Origin: UMGS1663 sp963558185
GTDB taxonomy: Bacteria; Bacillota; Clostridia; TANB77; CAG-508
Reading direction: 5' to 3'
DNA: 64,000 bases
NCBI GenBank assembly: GCA_963558185.1
Contig: CAUWFE010000007.1
Coordinates: 1-64,000 of the forward strand
The stretch's first letter is position 1; each line of letters opens with the position of its first letter. Below, one piece after another: positions 7,122-16,521 of the stretch. The notes below the pieces were generated by a model. The model worked only from the letters and a program-made list of their open reading frames with translations, was not told the origin of the DNA and searched no databases. A program made the position numbers and the translations under genes.

Positions 7122-8351
7122 ATGGGAAATGTTGTAAAATTTGGAATAGGATTTGTTACAGGAAGACCTAATGTATGTAAAGTAATAAATAATACATATG
7201 AAAGATTATTAAAGCAAATTAAAGAAGAAAAGCAAAAAATAGAAATTACAATATTTATATTATTTGATTTAAGATATCAAGATGCAACAAGAGAAGAGTT
7301 TTATGGAATAAATCCAGAAGCATATAAAAATATTAACATTAAATACATAACACCAGAAGATATTGAAGAAGAAAAGAAAAAATTATTAGGGAGAAAAATA
7401 TTAACAGAAGAAGAAAATGAACTTTTTTTTGGCTATGGACATGCAAGAGGAAGAAATACTTTAATGTATTTTGCAAAGAAGAAAGATATAGATTACTTAC
7501 TATTTTGGGATGATGATGAGTATCCAGTAGCATGTATAAAAGATGAAAAAAATGATGAGATTATTTGGAAAGAACAAAATAATATCACTAAGCATTTAGA
7601 ATATATAAAAGATTCAGATGTGACTATAGGCTATCATTGTGGATATATATCACCAATACCATATGTTGAAATAAACAAAGATGTTAATGAAGAACTATTT
7701 AAACAATATATAGAGGCAATAAGCAATGAAGCAGTATCTTGGGAATGTATTAAGCAAAAATTTGAAAAAGATAATGGAATAACATATGCTAATGAAGATA
7801 TTGCCAATGGAGAAGGTGCATATATACAAAAAGATGAAGGAAAAGGAAATTGGGTCGCAGGTTCAACACTATGCCTAAACCTAAGAAATATAGATAAGAT
7901 ACCAGCATTTTATAATCCAGAAGGAGCAAGAGGAGAAGATACATTTTTCTCTATTAATTTAAAAGATTCTAAAATAACAAAAGTTCCAGTATATCATTTT
8001 CATGATGGATTTTTAAAATATACAGATGTTATGAAACAAAAATATCCTAAAAAGTTAAAAGAAATTAAGGCTTTAGACCAACAAGTGGAACAACGCTTTT
8101 TTAGTGCCTCAAGGGGATGGATTAAATATAAGCCACTTTTCTTATATGTAACTGATAAGGAAAATTATCAAGAAAAGATAATTAAAACTTATGAAAGTCT
8201 AAAAAGGAGTATACCAGAAATAAATAAATTATTTAATAATGACATATTTAATTCTTTATTATTAAACTTAAAAGAATATGATGATAAAGTAAAAATACAC
8301 TATGATGAGTTTATAAAAGTAAACGAAATTTGGAATAAATTAAAAAAGTAA
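7122..8351 (+). CDS. GT-A-fold glycosyltransferase-like protein
   Basis: 409 residues, AAAGGAG just upstream. An N-terminal Rossmann-like region (FGIGFVTGRPNV) leads to GHARGRNTLMYFA and YLLFWDDDEYP, an acidic DxD-type metal/nucleotide-sugar site. A second block, WVAGSTLCLNLRNI then GARGEDTFFSINL, is like the acceptor and catalytic part of GT-A enzymes. No signal peptide or membrane segment is seen, so it acts on the cytoplasmic side. It is 16 bp before a GT4 gene. The sugar and acceptor are unknown. Confidence 0.6.
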   Translation: MGNVVKFGIGFVTGRPNVCKVINNTYERLLKQIKEEKQKIEITIFILFDLRYQDATREEFYGINPEAYKNINIKYITPEDIEEEKKKLLGRKILTEEENELFFGYGHARGRNTLMYFAKKKDIDYLLFWDDDEYPVACIKDEKNDEIIWKEQNNITKHLEYIKDSDVTIGYHCGYISPIPYVEINKDVNEELFKQYIEAISNEAVSWECIKQKFEKDNGITYANEDIANGEGAYIQKDEGKGNWVAGSTLCLNLRNIDKIPAFYNPEGARGEDTFFSINLKDSKITKVPVYHFHDGFLKYTDVMKQKYPKKLKEIKALDQQVEQRFFSASRGWIKYKPLFLYVTDKENYQEKIIKTYESLKRSIPEINKLFNNDIFNSLLLNLKEYDDKVKIHYDEFIKVNEIWNKLKK

Positions 8352-8367
8352 ATTGAGGTAAAATTTT

Positions 8368-9492
8368 ATGGAAAATATGCAATTATTAAGAGAAAAAGAA
8401 TTTAAACAAAGAGAAGAAAAATTAAAGTTTGCGGTAAAGCAAAAAAAAGTATTTAAAGGAATAAATAAAAAAAATCTTAATATAACATATGTTATGACAT
8501 GGACTGGTGTATGTGGTGGAACTAAAATAATACTTGAACATGCAAATAGATTAATTAAAATGGGACATAAAATAACTTTAATAACACATGATAATAAACC
8601 TATATGGTTTAATATGGAGCCTAACATTGAATTTATACAAGTACCATGGGAAGATGTTTTATGTGAATATATACCTAAGGAAACTGATGTTATAGTAGCT
8701 ACATATTGGAGAGAAATATATGAATGCGTCGAACAAAAGATAGCGCCAGTAATTTATTTCGAACAAGGAGATTTTCACTTGTTTGATACAAATAAATTAG
8801 ATGAACGAACATTTAATTATATAAACAAACAGTTAAAAACAATAGACGATATATATACAGTATCCTCTTTTGCTAAACAAAAATTAAAAGAAATATATAA
8901 TGTTGAAGCAAAAGTAATACCTAATGCTGTGAATGATAAAGTGTTCTTCTATGAAGAACATAAAGAAAATGAAATACCAATTATAACAATAATAGGTTCA
9001 GAAGAAACCGAATTTAAAAGAATACAAAATATAATAGATGCAGTAAAGATAGTACAAAAAAAGTATAATGTTAAGTTACAATGGATAACACCTACTAAAC
9101 CAATAAAAAATTTAGAAATAGATTGTTTAGTAAATCCAGTTCAAATTGAAATAGGTAATCTGCTCAGAAAAACAGATATATATGTTTGTGCTTCTATATA
9201 TGAAGCCTTTTGCTTACCTGTATTAGAAGCAATGACATGTGGAGCTGCGGTAGTTACTACTAATAATGGTGGAAATATGGATTTTGTTAAAGATAATATA
9301 AATGCTTTAGTAGTGGAAAAAGACAATATAAATGATTTAGTAGAAAAAATAGAAAGAATTTTAAATGATAGGGAATTAAAAAATTCTCTAATAAAGAATG
9401 GAGTTGACGAGTCAAAGCAATATTCATGGGATAATATTATGGAAAAAATACAAAAATATTACCAAGAAATTGCTAATTATGTAATAGAATAG
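8368..9492 (+). CDS. Glycosyltransferase family 4 (GT-B fold)
   Basis: 374 residues. A basic coiled leader of about 35 residues precedes NITYVMTWTGVCGGTKIILEHAN, the glycine-rich start of a GT4 enzyme. The C-terminal domain has VIPNAVND, ITIIGSE and the retaining-GT motif EAFCLPVLEAMTCGAAVV (E-x7-E), followed by TTNNGGNMDFV. These are donor-site landmarks of GT4 transferases. It likely works with the preceding GT-A-like protein on a surface glycan or glycoprotein. Confidence 0.8.
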   Translation: MENMQLLREKEFKQREEKLKFAVKQKKVFKGINKKNLNITYVMTWTGVCGGTKIILEHANRLIKMGHKITLITHDNKPIWFNMEPNIEFIQVPWEDVLCEYIPKETDVIVATYWREIYECVEQKIAPVIYFEQGDFHLFDTNKLDERTFNYINKQLKTIDDIYTVSSFAKQKLKEIYNVEAKVIPNAVNDKVFFYEEHKENEIPIITIIGSEETEFKRIQNIIDAVKIVQKKYNVKLQWITPTKPIKNLEIDCLVNPVQIEIGNLLRKTDIYVCASIYEAFCLPVLEAMTCGAAVVTTNNGGNMDFVKDNINALVVEKDNINDLVEKIERILNDRELKNSLIKNGVDESKQYSWDNIMEKIQKYYQEIANYVIE

Positions 9493-9502
9493 GGGAATAA
9501 AA

Positions 9503-9958
9503 ATGTATAAAATAAAAGAATATGAAGATAAATATGATAAAAAGGTAAATAGCTTTATTATATCTATATTTGTAGAAGAGTATGGATTTGAAGAATATAG
9601 AAAAGAGTTAGAAGAACAATGCTATAGTGAATATATGGAACAAAATGGAAAATTATGGATTGCTATTGATGAAGATGAAAATGTAGTTGGAACAATAGCA
9701 ATCAAACAACATAATGAAAATGAGGCTGAACTAAAGAGACTATATGTTAGAAAAGATTATCGAGGAAAAGGTTTATCAAATGAATTATATGAAAATTTAA
9801 TAATGCAAGCAAAAGAAAATAATTTAAAAAGAATTTTCTTAGGGACATATGAAAAATTAGAATCAGCTATAAAATTTTACAAAAAAAGAGGATTTACTCA
9901 AATAGAAGAATTAGATGATGAATTAAATGGTGCTAGATATTTTGAATTATATGTGTAA
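9503..9958 (+). CDS. GNAT family N-acetyltransferase
   Basis: 151 residues with the GNAT core: VGTIAIKQ (strand 4), ELKRLYVRKDYRGKGLSNELYENL, which is the acetyl-CoA pyrophosphate-binding R/QxxGxG/A motif, and AIKFYKKRGFTQIEEL at the C-terminus. It starts 10 bp after the GT4 gene with AGGGG upstream, so it is the third gene of that operon. The substrate is unknown. Confidence 0.85.
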   Translation: MYKIKEYEDKYDKKVNSFIISIFVEEYGFEEYRKELEEQCYSEYMEQNGKLWIAIDEDENVVGTIAIKQHNENEAELKRLYVRKDYRGKGLSNELYENLIMQAKENNLKRIFLGTYEKLESAIKFYKKRGFTQIEELDDELNGARYFELYV

Positions 9959-9989
9959 TACAGGAATAGATATAATTTAAAATATACAT

Positions 9990-10020
9990 AAAAAAACAAG
10001 TTGAAAAACTTGTTTTTTTA
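9990..10020 (+). terminator. Intrinsic terminator after the GNAT gene
   Basis: A 12-bp stem (9991-10002 with 10007-10018), GAAA-type tetraloop, and a T7 run on the + strand; the A-run on the other side could let it work in both directions. Confidence 0.85.
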
Positions 10021-10061
10021 ACGATAAATATTAAATTTCCGAAGAAAATCAATTTATTTTA

Positions 10062-10090
10062 TTGTAAAAAATGTAAATAAATAGTATAAT
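10062..10090 (+). promoter_or_regulatory. Sigma-A promoter of the LPxTG protein gene
   Basis: TTGTAA (10062-10067), a 17-bp spacer, and a consensus TATAAT (10085-10090) 35 bp before the start codon. Confidence 0.65.
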
Positions 10091-10125
10091 ATAACCGTAA
10101 AATATATAAAGGAGAGTGTATATCT

Positions 10126-13068
10126 ATGAACAAAAAAATATCATTAATAATTGTAATGTTAATTGTAGTTCAATTAATGTTACCAGCAGTAAAAGTTTTT
10201 GCAAAAGTAGATGTAACAACAGATGAAGATATTAGTTTAAATATAGAACTAAAAAGAGATACAGTAGAAACAGATAAAATTAATATAATAGCAACAGATG
10301 GAAGATATAATATAACAGATTTAAAATATGTAAATAAAAGAATTGAACTTTCAAATATAAACTATTTTGAAAGTAATAATAGTGATGTTATAGCATTTTC
10401 AATTACTCCAGCTAAAACTATTAAGCAATCATTTAAAATGGCTACATATGGCACATATACAGTATATGCAAAAAATGAACATGGAGATAGATTTTTAAGT
10501 AGAATTACAATTAACGACCCAGGTAATGCACCAGATTTAACTGTTACGCCAGATAAAGAAAATCCATACATATTAAATATACAAGCAATTAGTAAAACTT
10601 CAAAAATAGTTACTCTAAAAATTGCAAAAAAAGAAAGTTATGATGAAAAAATAGACTTTACAAAAGATGGAACAAATATTGAGTTTATTTCAAGTAATAA
10701 TGTAAATGTAAAATATGATAAAATTACTACAGCTGGAATATATGAAATTTATGCAGCCGATGCAAATAATAATAGCAGTAGAACAACTTTATATATATCT
10801 GATAAAACAACACCAATAAATGTAGTTATAGAGCAAAATGGAGAAAGAGGGCTATCCATTCATGCAATAGACGATATTTGTAAAATTACTAAAATAAAAG
10901 TAGCACCTAAAAGTGAAATTAATGACTTTGATGATTTTAAAAACAAAGGAACTACACTTAACTTTACTCCAAGTAAAGATGTAAAATTGCAATATACAGC
11001 AACAAAAGATGATACATATGTATTCTATTTTGAAGATGAAATGGGATATAAAAAAATGGTAGAAAAAAGAATTACCACAGAAAAGCCAATGAAAATTACT
11101 ATAGAACAAAATAGAACAAATCCTAAAGAATTAACTATAACAGCAACAAATAGTTTATGCAAAATAAAAGAAATGAAAATAGCAATAGGTGAAAATATAT
11201 CAATTGACTATTTTAAAAATCAAGGTGAAGTAATAAGTATTACACCATCTCAAGTTGTAAAAGTAAAATATAATTTACAAAAAAATAGTACTATAAATGT
11301 ATATATAAAAGATGAACAAGGTTATTCATATATGTATAAAAAAGCAATTATAGGTATAGAAGAACCAGAATTACTACCTCCAACTATAGAATTATCACAA
11401 AACCAAGAAAGTCCAAAACAAATTGATGTAGTAGTAAGAGATGTAGATTCATATATTAGAAGAATTAAATGGGCAGAAGGTATTAGAGATGTTTCATATT
11501 TTGCAAATAGCGGAACACAAATTGGAAATGATACTATTGGAAAATTGGTAAAAACTAATTTTAATATTAGTAAAGTAGGAGACTATACAGTATATGCAGA
11601 AGACAATGATGGTAATAAAGTTGTAAAAACAATTAAAATAAATAACATTGAAGAAACACCAGAAATAGATAATATAAAACCAACTATTACAGGTGTAGAA
11701 AATAATAAAATATATAAGGTAGCAGTTACTCCAATTGCAAAAGATGAACATTTAAAACAAGTTATTTTAAAGAAAAATGGTAATGTTGTAAATAATTATC
11801 AAAATGGAACAAGTATTACAGAAGAGGGAAATTATACAATAATAGCAATAGACGAATCTTCAAATGAAACAATAGTAAACTTTATGATAGATAAAATGGC
11901 GCCTAATTTAAAAGTTTCACAAGCTAAACCAGAAAATAAACAAGTATTAGTAAGTGTAACTATGCAAGATAATTTATCAGGAGTAAAAACATTAAAAGTA
12001 GCAGCTGGTAAACAAAACATAGAATATTTTGTAAATAACGGTCAAGAAATTCAATTGCAAGGAACAGATATAAAGCAAGGAGAATTTTTAATAACAGAAA
12101 ATGGAACATACACTTTATATGTTAAAGATGTAGCTGGAAATGAAGCAATACAAACAATACAAATAACAACAATAGATAAAGAAGAACCTTCACCAGAACC
12201 AGAGCCAGAAGAGGATAAAACAGCTCCAACTATTACAGTAAATGCAACATATAAGAAAGAAGAAAACAAAGTAGAAGTAAATGTAACAGTACAAGATGAA
12301 AAATCACAAATTAAACAAGCAAAGCTTGCAGTTGGAAATCAAAAATTAGAGTATTTTAAAAACAATGGAGAAGAATTACCTTTAGTAAAAAAAGATAAAA
12401 GTGCTACTACAATGTTCTATGTACTTGAAAATGGAGAATATACAATTTATGCAAAAGATAGTAATGATAATGAAGCTATTAAAACAATAAAAATAACACA
12501 AATAAAAGAAGAAACAACAGACCCAGACCAAAAACCAGATGAAAAACCAGAACCAGAAAAGGATAAAACACCTCCAACTATTACAGGAGTTAAACAAGAT
12601 GAAGTATATGATAAGGATGTTACACCAATAATTAAAGACGATAATTTAGAAAAAGTTTTAGTATATAAAGATGGTAAACTATTAAATGATTATAAATTAG
12701 GAGATACATTAAAAGAAAATGGAAATTATACTATCATAGCTTCAGATAAAGCTGGAAATAAAACAACAATAGAATTTAAAATTCAAAAGAAAAATGAAAA
12801 GCCAGAAGATGGAGGAAACCAAGGTGGAAATAATCAAAATGACCAAGGAGGAAACAACCAAAATCAAGGTGGTAATAACCAAAATGGAAATCAGCAGAAT
12901 AATTCACAAAATAGTAACAATACCTCAAAACCAGGTCAAAATGAAAATTTAGCAGGTGGAGTATTACCACAAACAGGTGAAGAAATGGTAGCAATGATAG
13001 CAATTTGTGCATCAATAATAATAGCAATAATATCATATGTAAAATATAGAAAAATAAATAAAATGTAA
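10126..13068 (+). CDS. LPxTG cell-wall-anchored protein with Ig/cadherin-like repeats
   Basis: 980 residues. Residues 1-26 form a signal peptide (MNKKISLIIVMLIVVQ then ...VFA). The body is built of about seven repeats of roughly 100 residues; each carries a K[IV]A...DYFKNxGxxI block and ends GxYTVYAxDxxGN...TIKI. Two further modules read PTITGV...DExL...NGNYTIIA. After a Pro/Glu-rich spacer and an Asn/Gln/Gly-rich stalk comes LPQTGEE, a hydrophobic helix and KYRKINKM, a complete sortase A signal. It is a surface protein, perhaps an adhesin. The repeats resemble bacterial Ig-like folds, but no ligand can be named. It is monocistronic between terminators. Confidence 0.88.
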   Translation: MNKKISLIIVMLIVVQLMLPAVKVFAKVDVTTDEDISLNIELKRDTVETDKINIIATDGRYNITDLKYVNKRIELSNINYFESNNSDVIAFSITPAKTIKQSFKMATYGTYTVYAKNEHGDRFLSRITINDPGNAPDLTVTPDKENPYILNIQAISKTSKIVTLKIAKKESYDEKIDFTKDGTNIEFISSNNVNVKYDKITTAGIYEIYAADANNNSSRTTLYISDKTTPINVVIEQNGERGLSIHAIDDICKITKIKVAPKSEINDFDDFKNKGTTLNFTPSKDVKLQYTATKDDTYVFYFEDEMGYKKMVEKRITTEKPMKITIEQNRTNPKELTITATNSLCKIKEMKIAIGENISIDYFKNQGEVISITPSQVVKVKYNLQKNSTINVYIKDEQGYSYMYKKAIIGIEEPELLPPTIELSQNQESPKQIDVVVRDVDSYIRRIKWAEGIRDVSYFANSGTQIGNDTIGKLVKTNFNISKVGDYTVYAEDNDGNKVVKTIKINNIEETPEIDNIKPTITGVENNKIYKVAVTPIAKDEHLKQVILKKNGNVVNNYQNGTSITEEGNYTIIAIDESSNETIVNFMIDKMAPNLKVSQAKPENKQVLVSVTMQDNLSGVKTLKVAAGKQNIEYFVNNGQEIQLQGTDIKQGEFLITENGTYTLYVKDVAGNEAIQTIQITTIDKEEPSPEPEPEEDKTAPTITVNATYKKEENKVEVNVTVQDEKSQIKQAKLAVGNQKLEYFKNNGEELPLVKKDKSATTMFYVLENGEYTIYAKDSNDNEAIKTIKITQIKEETTDPDQKPDEKPEPEKDKTPPTITGVKQDEVYDKDVTPIIKDDNLEKVLVYKDGKLLNDYKLGDTLKENGNYTIIASDKAGNKTTIEFKIQKKNEKPEDGGNQGGNNQNDQGGNNQNQGGNNQNGNQQNNSQNSNNTSKPGQNENLAGGVLPQTGEEMVAMIAICASIIIAIISYVKYRKINKM

Positions 13069-13108
13069 TTATAAGAATAGCAGTTTTATTATAGCTTTGC
13101 TTAAAAAT

Positions 13109-13155
13109 AAAAACATACCTTTTAAAGAGTAAAATCTTTTAAGGTATGTTTTTTA
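13109..13155. terminator. Bidirectional terminator between convergent genes
   Basis: Arms 13111-13128 and 13135-13151 pair with a short bulge; A-rich on the left and T-rich on the right, so it can end transcription from both the LPxTG gene and the small membrane gene on the minus strand. Confidence 0.75.
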
Positions 13156-13192
13156 TATATTCAACTTTATGTATATATTAATAGTATATATG

Positions 13193-13447
13193 TTAAATTT
13201 TATGCTTTTCTTTTAAAATAGTATCAAATCCAATGCCACACATAAGAATAGTAGTAAATAGAAATAAACTAGTTTTAAAAATAGAAAATCCAGCAGTAAA
13301 TAATATAGGGAGTGGGTAATAGTGATATCCGAATAATATAAATGTAGCGATTAATAGAACAACAAAACAAATTAAACTACAAGTTTTCATTAAATAAAAA
13401 ACTTTATTATCCAAATTATTAAAGGTTATTTTTAATTTCTTAATCAT
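13193..13447 (-). CDS. Small membrane protein
   Basis: 84 residues with two or three hydrophobic segments (about 20-40 and 45-72) and charged ends (MIKKLK..., ...LKEKHKI). TAAGGAGGTT precedes the ATG, a near-perfect ribosome-binding site, which supports it as real. I do not recognise the family. Confidence 0.6.
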   Translation of the reverse strand: MIKKLKITFNNLDNKVFYLMKTCSLICFVVLLIATFILFGYHYYPLPILFTAGFSIFKTSLFLFTTILMCGIGFDTILKEKHKI

Positions 13448-13522
13448 ATTAACCTCCTTATTAGTATATTATACATTAATATGTTAACATAATTGAAGAA
13501 GAAAATCAAAGGTAATTTGTGC

Positions 13523-13551
13523 CAAAAAAAATAAAGTACTAAAAGTACTTT
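13523..13551 (-). terminator. Intrinsic terminator of rpsT
   Basis: On the minus strand AAAGTAC pairs with GTACTTT around a short loop and is followed by a T8 run (complement of 13524-13531). Confidence 0.75.
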
Positions 13552-13613
13552 ACTTATAACACTATTGCATGTATTCAATAAATAAAAAACTGTGCACAAT
13601 TTTTTACTGAAAG

Positions 13614-13880
13614 TTATTTTGCAATAGTATTTAATTTTTTAGCTAAGTTAGATTTTTTTCTAGCTGCTGTATTTTTTACAATAACACCTTTTGTACAAGC
13701 TTGATCTATTTTTTTAGTAGCAAAAGAGAATAATTTTGTAGCTTCTTCTTTGTTACCTGCTTCTACAGCTTGTTCAAATTTTTTAACAGCTGTTTTGTAG
13801 CTAGATTTAATCATATTATTTTGAAGTGTTTTCTTTTCAATAACATTAACACGTTTAATAGCTGATTTAATATTTGGCAT
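13614..13880 (-). CDS. rpsT: 30S ribosomal protein S20
   Basis: 88 residues from ATG 13880, MPNIKSAIKRV, the conserved S20 N-terminus. GGGAGGTG lies 6 bp upstream; a GTG three codons earlier is inside that site and is rejected. Three long basic helices with KNTAARKKSNLAKKL near the C-terminus match S20, which binds the 16S rRNA 5' domain. Monocistronic, as usual. Confidence 0.96.
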   Translation of the reverse strand: MPNIKSAIKRVNVIEKKTLQNNMIKSSYKTAVKKFEQAVEAGNKEEATKLFSFATKKIDQACTKGVIVKNTAARKKSNLAKKLNTIAK

Positions 13881-13987
13881 TCTTTGCACCTCCCTTTAAG
13901 TATTTAAAATATGCATATAATATTTTAGCACAAATAGGCAAAATTAGCAAGCTTTTCAAAAAAATTGTGAAAAAAATGTGAAAATGT

Positions 13988-14016
13988 TTGAAAAATTACA
14001 AAAAACAAGGTATAAT
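13988..14016 (+). promoter_or_regulatory. Sigma-A promoter of hpf
   Basis: TTGAAA (13988-13993), a 17-bp spacer, TATAAT (14011-14016), 52 bp before the start codon. Confidence 0.75.
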
Positions 14017-14068
14017 AATAATACAACTTAAGTAAATACCAAAGAACAAAATGAAAGGAGCGATTTTT

Positions 14069-14605
14069 ATGAACATAAAAATAACAGGAAAGGAACTAAA
14101 GGCAACAGAAGCAATTAAAAATTATTTAGAAGAAAAATTAACAAGATTAGAAAAATACTTTGGAGAAGATATTGATGTATTAGCAACAATAAAAGTAGAA
14201 GGAAATGTTCAAGTTGCAGAACTTAATGTAAAGGCAAATGGAGAAAACTTTAGAGCAGAATCAGAAAATAAAGACCTATATGCATCAATAGATAAAGATA
14301 TTGATATTTTAGAAGGTCAAGTTAGAAAAATGAAAACAAAAAATGATAAGCAGAATAAAACAGAATCTATTCGTAAAGCAGATAACACTTTTTCAATAGA
14401 TGAAAAACCAGAAATATCAGATGAAATTTTAAAAGTTATGTATTATGATATTAAACCAATGTCACCAGAAGATGCTAAACTTGTATTACAAGATACACCA
14501 CGCCATATGTTCTTAGTATTTATTAACATAGATACAGAAAAAGTAAATGTTATTTATCGTTTAAAAGATGGAAAGAACTTTGGTTTAGTAGAACCAGAAG
14601 CATAG
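14069..14605 (+). CDS. hpf: Ribosome hibernation promoting factor, long form
   Basis: 178 residues from ATG 14069 (MNIKITGKELKAT), with AAAGGAG 10 bp upstream; an ATG 18 bp earlier overlaps that site. The N-terminal S30AE/RaiA domain (1 to about 95) binds the decoding centre of idle ribosomes. The C-terminal domain (about 120-178) reads KPMSPEDAKLVLQ...HMFLVFINIDT..VNVIYRLKDG, the dimerisation part of long HPF that makes 100S ribosomes. Own promoter and terminator. Confidence 0.95.
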   Translation: MNIKITGKELKATEAIKNYLEEKLTRLEKYFGEDIDVLATIKVEGNVQVAELNVKANGENFRAESENKDLYASIDKDIDILEGQVRKMKTKNDKQNKTESIRKADNTFSIDEKPEISDEILKVMYYDIKPMSPEDAKLVLQDTPRHMFLVFINIDTEKVNVIYRLKDGKNFGLVEPEA

Positions 14606-14669
14606 AAAGAAGATTTTATTAATAGAATAAATATATTAACACTTATTCAAAATTGTTATTAAAATGAAA

Positions 14670-14721
14670 TTAAAGATAATGAAAAAACTAATTATAAATT
14701 AGTTTTTTTCATTATCTTTAA
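14670..14721. terminator. Strong terminator hairpin after hpf
   Basis: A stem of more than 20 bp: the sequence from 14671 to about 14694 is the inverse of 14698-14720. T-runs occur within the distal arm. Long palindrome, likely active in both directions. Confidence 0.7.
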
Positions 14722-15100
14722 TATTATATAAAAAGTTTTTGCTAAACATTCCACACAAATTTCTTGTAACTTCTCTTTTGCTTGTTTAATAACTTTATTC
14801 TCTTTCATAATGTTATAAGCAATCTTTGAACTTGGATTTTTTAAAAAATATATCTAATTTAAAATTTTACTCTGCTTATTTTTGTCAAAGCTATGTATTT
14901 TAGGTAGCTAAATTATATCTATCTCAATAAGGTCTGTCAAAACAGCTTTTCTGCAATTTAATTCGATTAACTTCCATTTAGAAAGAAAATCTAATTCTTT
15001 TAAATAATTATGCAAAAATTATTAAAAAATAATAACAATTTCATCTTTTTTTGATTTTATAATAACAGTTAAAATTTTAAAATTGAGATGAGATTTAAAA
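14722..15100 (-). other. Degraded coding-like sequence of unknown origin
   Basis: This 380-bp gap has no intact gene. On the minus strand two protein-like stretches can be read in separate frames: NYLKELDFLSKWKLIELNC (about 15013 to 14950) and IAYNIMKENKVIKQAKEKL (about 14832 to 14770). Codon use looks like that of genes here, but stops intervene. It probably belongs to the same decayed mobile DNA as the TnpV remnant next to it. Confidence 0.3.
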
Positions 15101-15103
15101 ATT

Positions 15104-15342
15104 ATGGAGAACAAAGAATTAAAAGAAAGATTTATTGATGAAAAAACAGGAATTGAAAATAGATTAGTGGGAGATTACTATCTACCAAATATAGTATTGC
15201 CAAAAAAGAGCAGGTAATGTAGGAAATAAGGAGATTAAGAGAAAGATATTTAAAAGAAAATCAATTAGAGTGGTTTTCCAAAATGAATAATATTAAAAAT
15301 AGGGCAGAAGAAATTGTAATAAATGAGATAATATTTGTATAA
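15104..15342 (+). pseudogene. TnpV-like transposon protein remnant
   Basis: ATG 15104 reads KERFIDEKTGIENRL then GDYYLPNIVLPKK, then a stop. In another frame IRRLRERYLKENQLEW and MNNIKNRAEEIVINEIIF follow to TAA 15340. Both pieces match the start and end of TnpV, the small protein coded by many Clostridia transposons (YLIPxLxLP..., RxxYLKEN, EWVGxMNNIRxxAxEIV). The middle 50-60 residues are missing and the frame is broken, so the gene is dead. It marks a former mobile element. Confidence 0.65.
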
Positions 15343-15413
15343 ATTTATGTTTTTCAAAATTTATAATGCAAAATATAAAAATAAATGTTATAATCGAAAT
15401 ACAATGATAACTA

Positions 15414-15440
15414 AATTGTACAGACTACATCTGTACAATT
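15414..15440 (+). promoter_or_regulatory. Perfect inverted repeat before the YhcG nuclease gene
   Basis: AATTGTACAG (15414-15423) and CTGTACAATT (15431-15440) form a perfect 10-bp inverted repeat around a 7-base spacer, ending 13 bp before the start codon. A TATAAT lies at 15389-15394. It could be an operator or a 5'-UTR hairpin limiting translation. Confidence 0.55.
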
Positions 15441-15453
15441 AGAAAGAGGTAGT

Positions 15454-16521
15454 ATGAACAAGTTAGAAAATATAGATAACATAAATATAGATGATTTATA
15501 TAACAGAATAGTAGTATTGATAGAAAATGCAAAAAGAAATGTAGCTGTAAAAGTGAATAATGAAATGACATTTTTATATTGGAATATAGGTAAAGATATA
15601 ACAGAAAATGTACTTAATAATCAAAAAGCAGAATATGGTAAATCAGTAATAAAAAAATTAAGTCAAAGATTAGTTATAGAATATGGTAGAGGTTACGGAG
15701 AGAGAAACATATTTAGAATGTTAAAATTTTATGATTATTTTCCAGATTTTGAAATTTTGTCGACACTGTCGGCAAAATTGAGTTGGTCACATTTTGTTGA
15801 ATTATTACAGATACAAGATAAATTGAAAAGAGAGTTTTATGCAACAATGTGTGCCAATGAATTTTGGGGTGTAAGAACTTTGAGAGAAAGAATAGGCTCA
15901 GCTCTATTTGAGAGAACAGCAATATCTAAAAAGCCAGAACAAACGATAATAAATGATTTACAACTATTAAGTAAAGAAAATAAGATGACTACAAATTTAT
16001 TCTTTAGAGATCCATACATATTAGACTTTTTAGATTTAAAGGATACTTATAGTGAAAAAGACTTAGAAAATGCAATATTAAGCGAGTTAGAAAGATTTAT
16101 TTTAGAGATGGGGAATGATTTTGCATTTTTAGCAAGACAAAAAAGAATAACAATAGATGGAGAAGATTATTATATTGATTTGCTGTTCTATCATAGAAAA
16201 ATGAAAAGACTAGTTGTTATTGAATTGAAGTTAGACAAATTTCGCCCAGAATATAAAGGACAAGTAGAATTATATTTAAAATGGCTAGATAAATATGAAA
16301 AAGCAGAAGGAGAAGAATCTCCTATTGCAATTATATTATGTGCTACTAAAAATGATATGATGGCTGAATTGTTAGAATTAGATAATAGTGGAATACATGT
16401 AGCACAATATTTAACGGAATATGTACCAAAAGAAATATTACAACAAAAATTTATGGATAGTATTGAAAAGGCCAAAATACAATTGGAACAAAGAAATAAT
16501 ATAGAGAATAAAGAAGATTAA
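15454..16521 (+). CDS. PDDEXK nuclease, YhcG/DUF1016 family
   Basis: 355 residues; GAAAGAGG lies just before ATG. The N-terminal DUF1016-N helical domain shows VNNEMTFLYWNIGKDI, YGRGYGERNIFRMLKFY, LSWSHFVELLQI and EFWGVRTLRERIGSALFERTA, all characteristic. The C-terminal PD-(D/E)xK domain has YYIDLLFYHRKMKRLVVIELKL (catalytic Asp then Glu-x-Lys) and FRPEYKGQVELYLKWLDKY. These proteins are found in mobile and restriction-associated loci and are taken to be DNA nucleases, perhaps in repair or defence. Length is complete. It sits between a TnpV remnant and a lectin-like remnant. Confidence 0.9.
   Translation: MNKLENIDNINIDDLYNRIVVLIENAKRNVAVKVNNEMTFLYWNIGKDITENVLNNQKAEYGKSVIKKLSQRLVIEYGRGYGERNIFRMLKFYDYFPDFEILSTLSAKLSWSHFVELLQIQDKLKREFYATMCANEFWGVRTLRERIGSALFERTAISKKPEQTIINDLQLLSKENKMTTNLFFRDPYILDFLDLKDTYSEKDLENAILSELERFILEMGNDFAFLARQKRITIDGEDYYIDLLFYHRKMKRLVVIELKLDKFRPEYKGQVELYLKWLDKYEKAEGEESPIAIILCATKNDMMAELLELDNSGIHVAQYLTEYVPKEILQQKFMDSIEKAKIQLEQRNNIENKED
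15753..15779 (+). repeat. Palindromic 27-mer inside the nuclease gene (copy 1)
   Basis: Within the YhcG coding region, encoding ILSTLSAKL. The arms AATTTTG and CAAAATT enclose TCGACACTGTCGG. It matches the copy after the stop codon at 25 of 27 positions. Confidence 0.75.
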
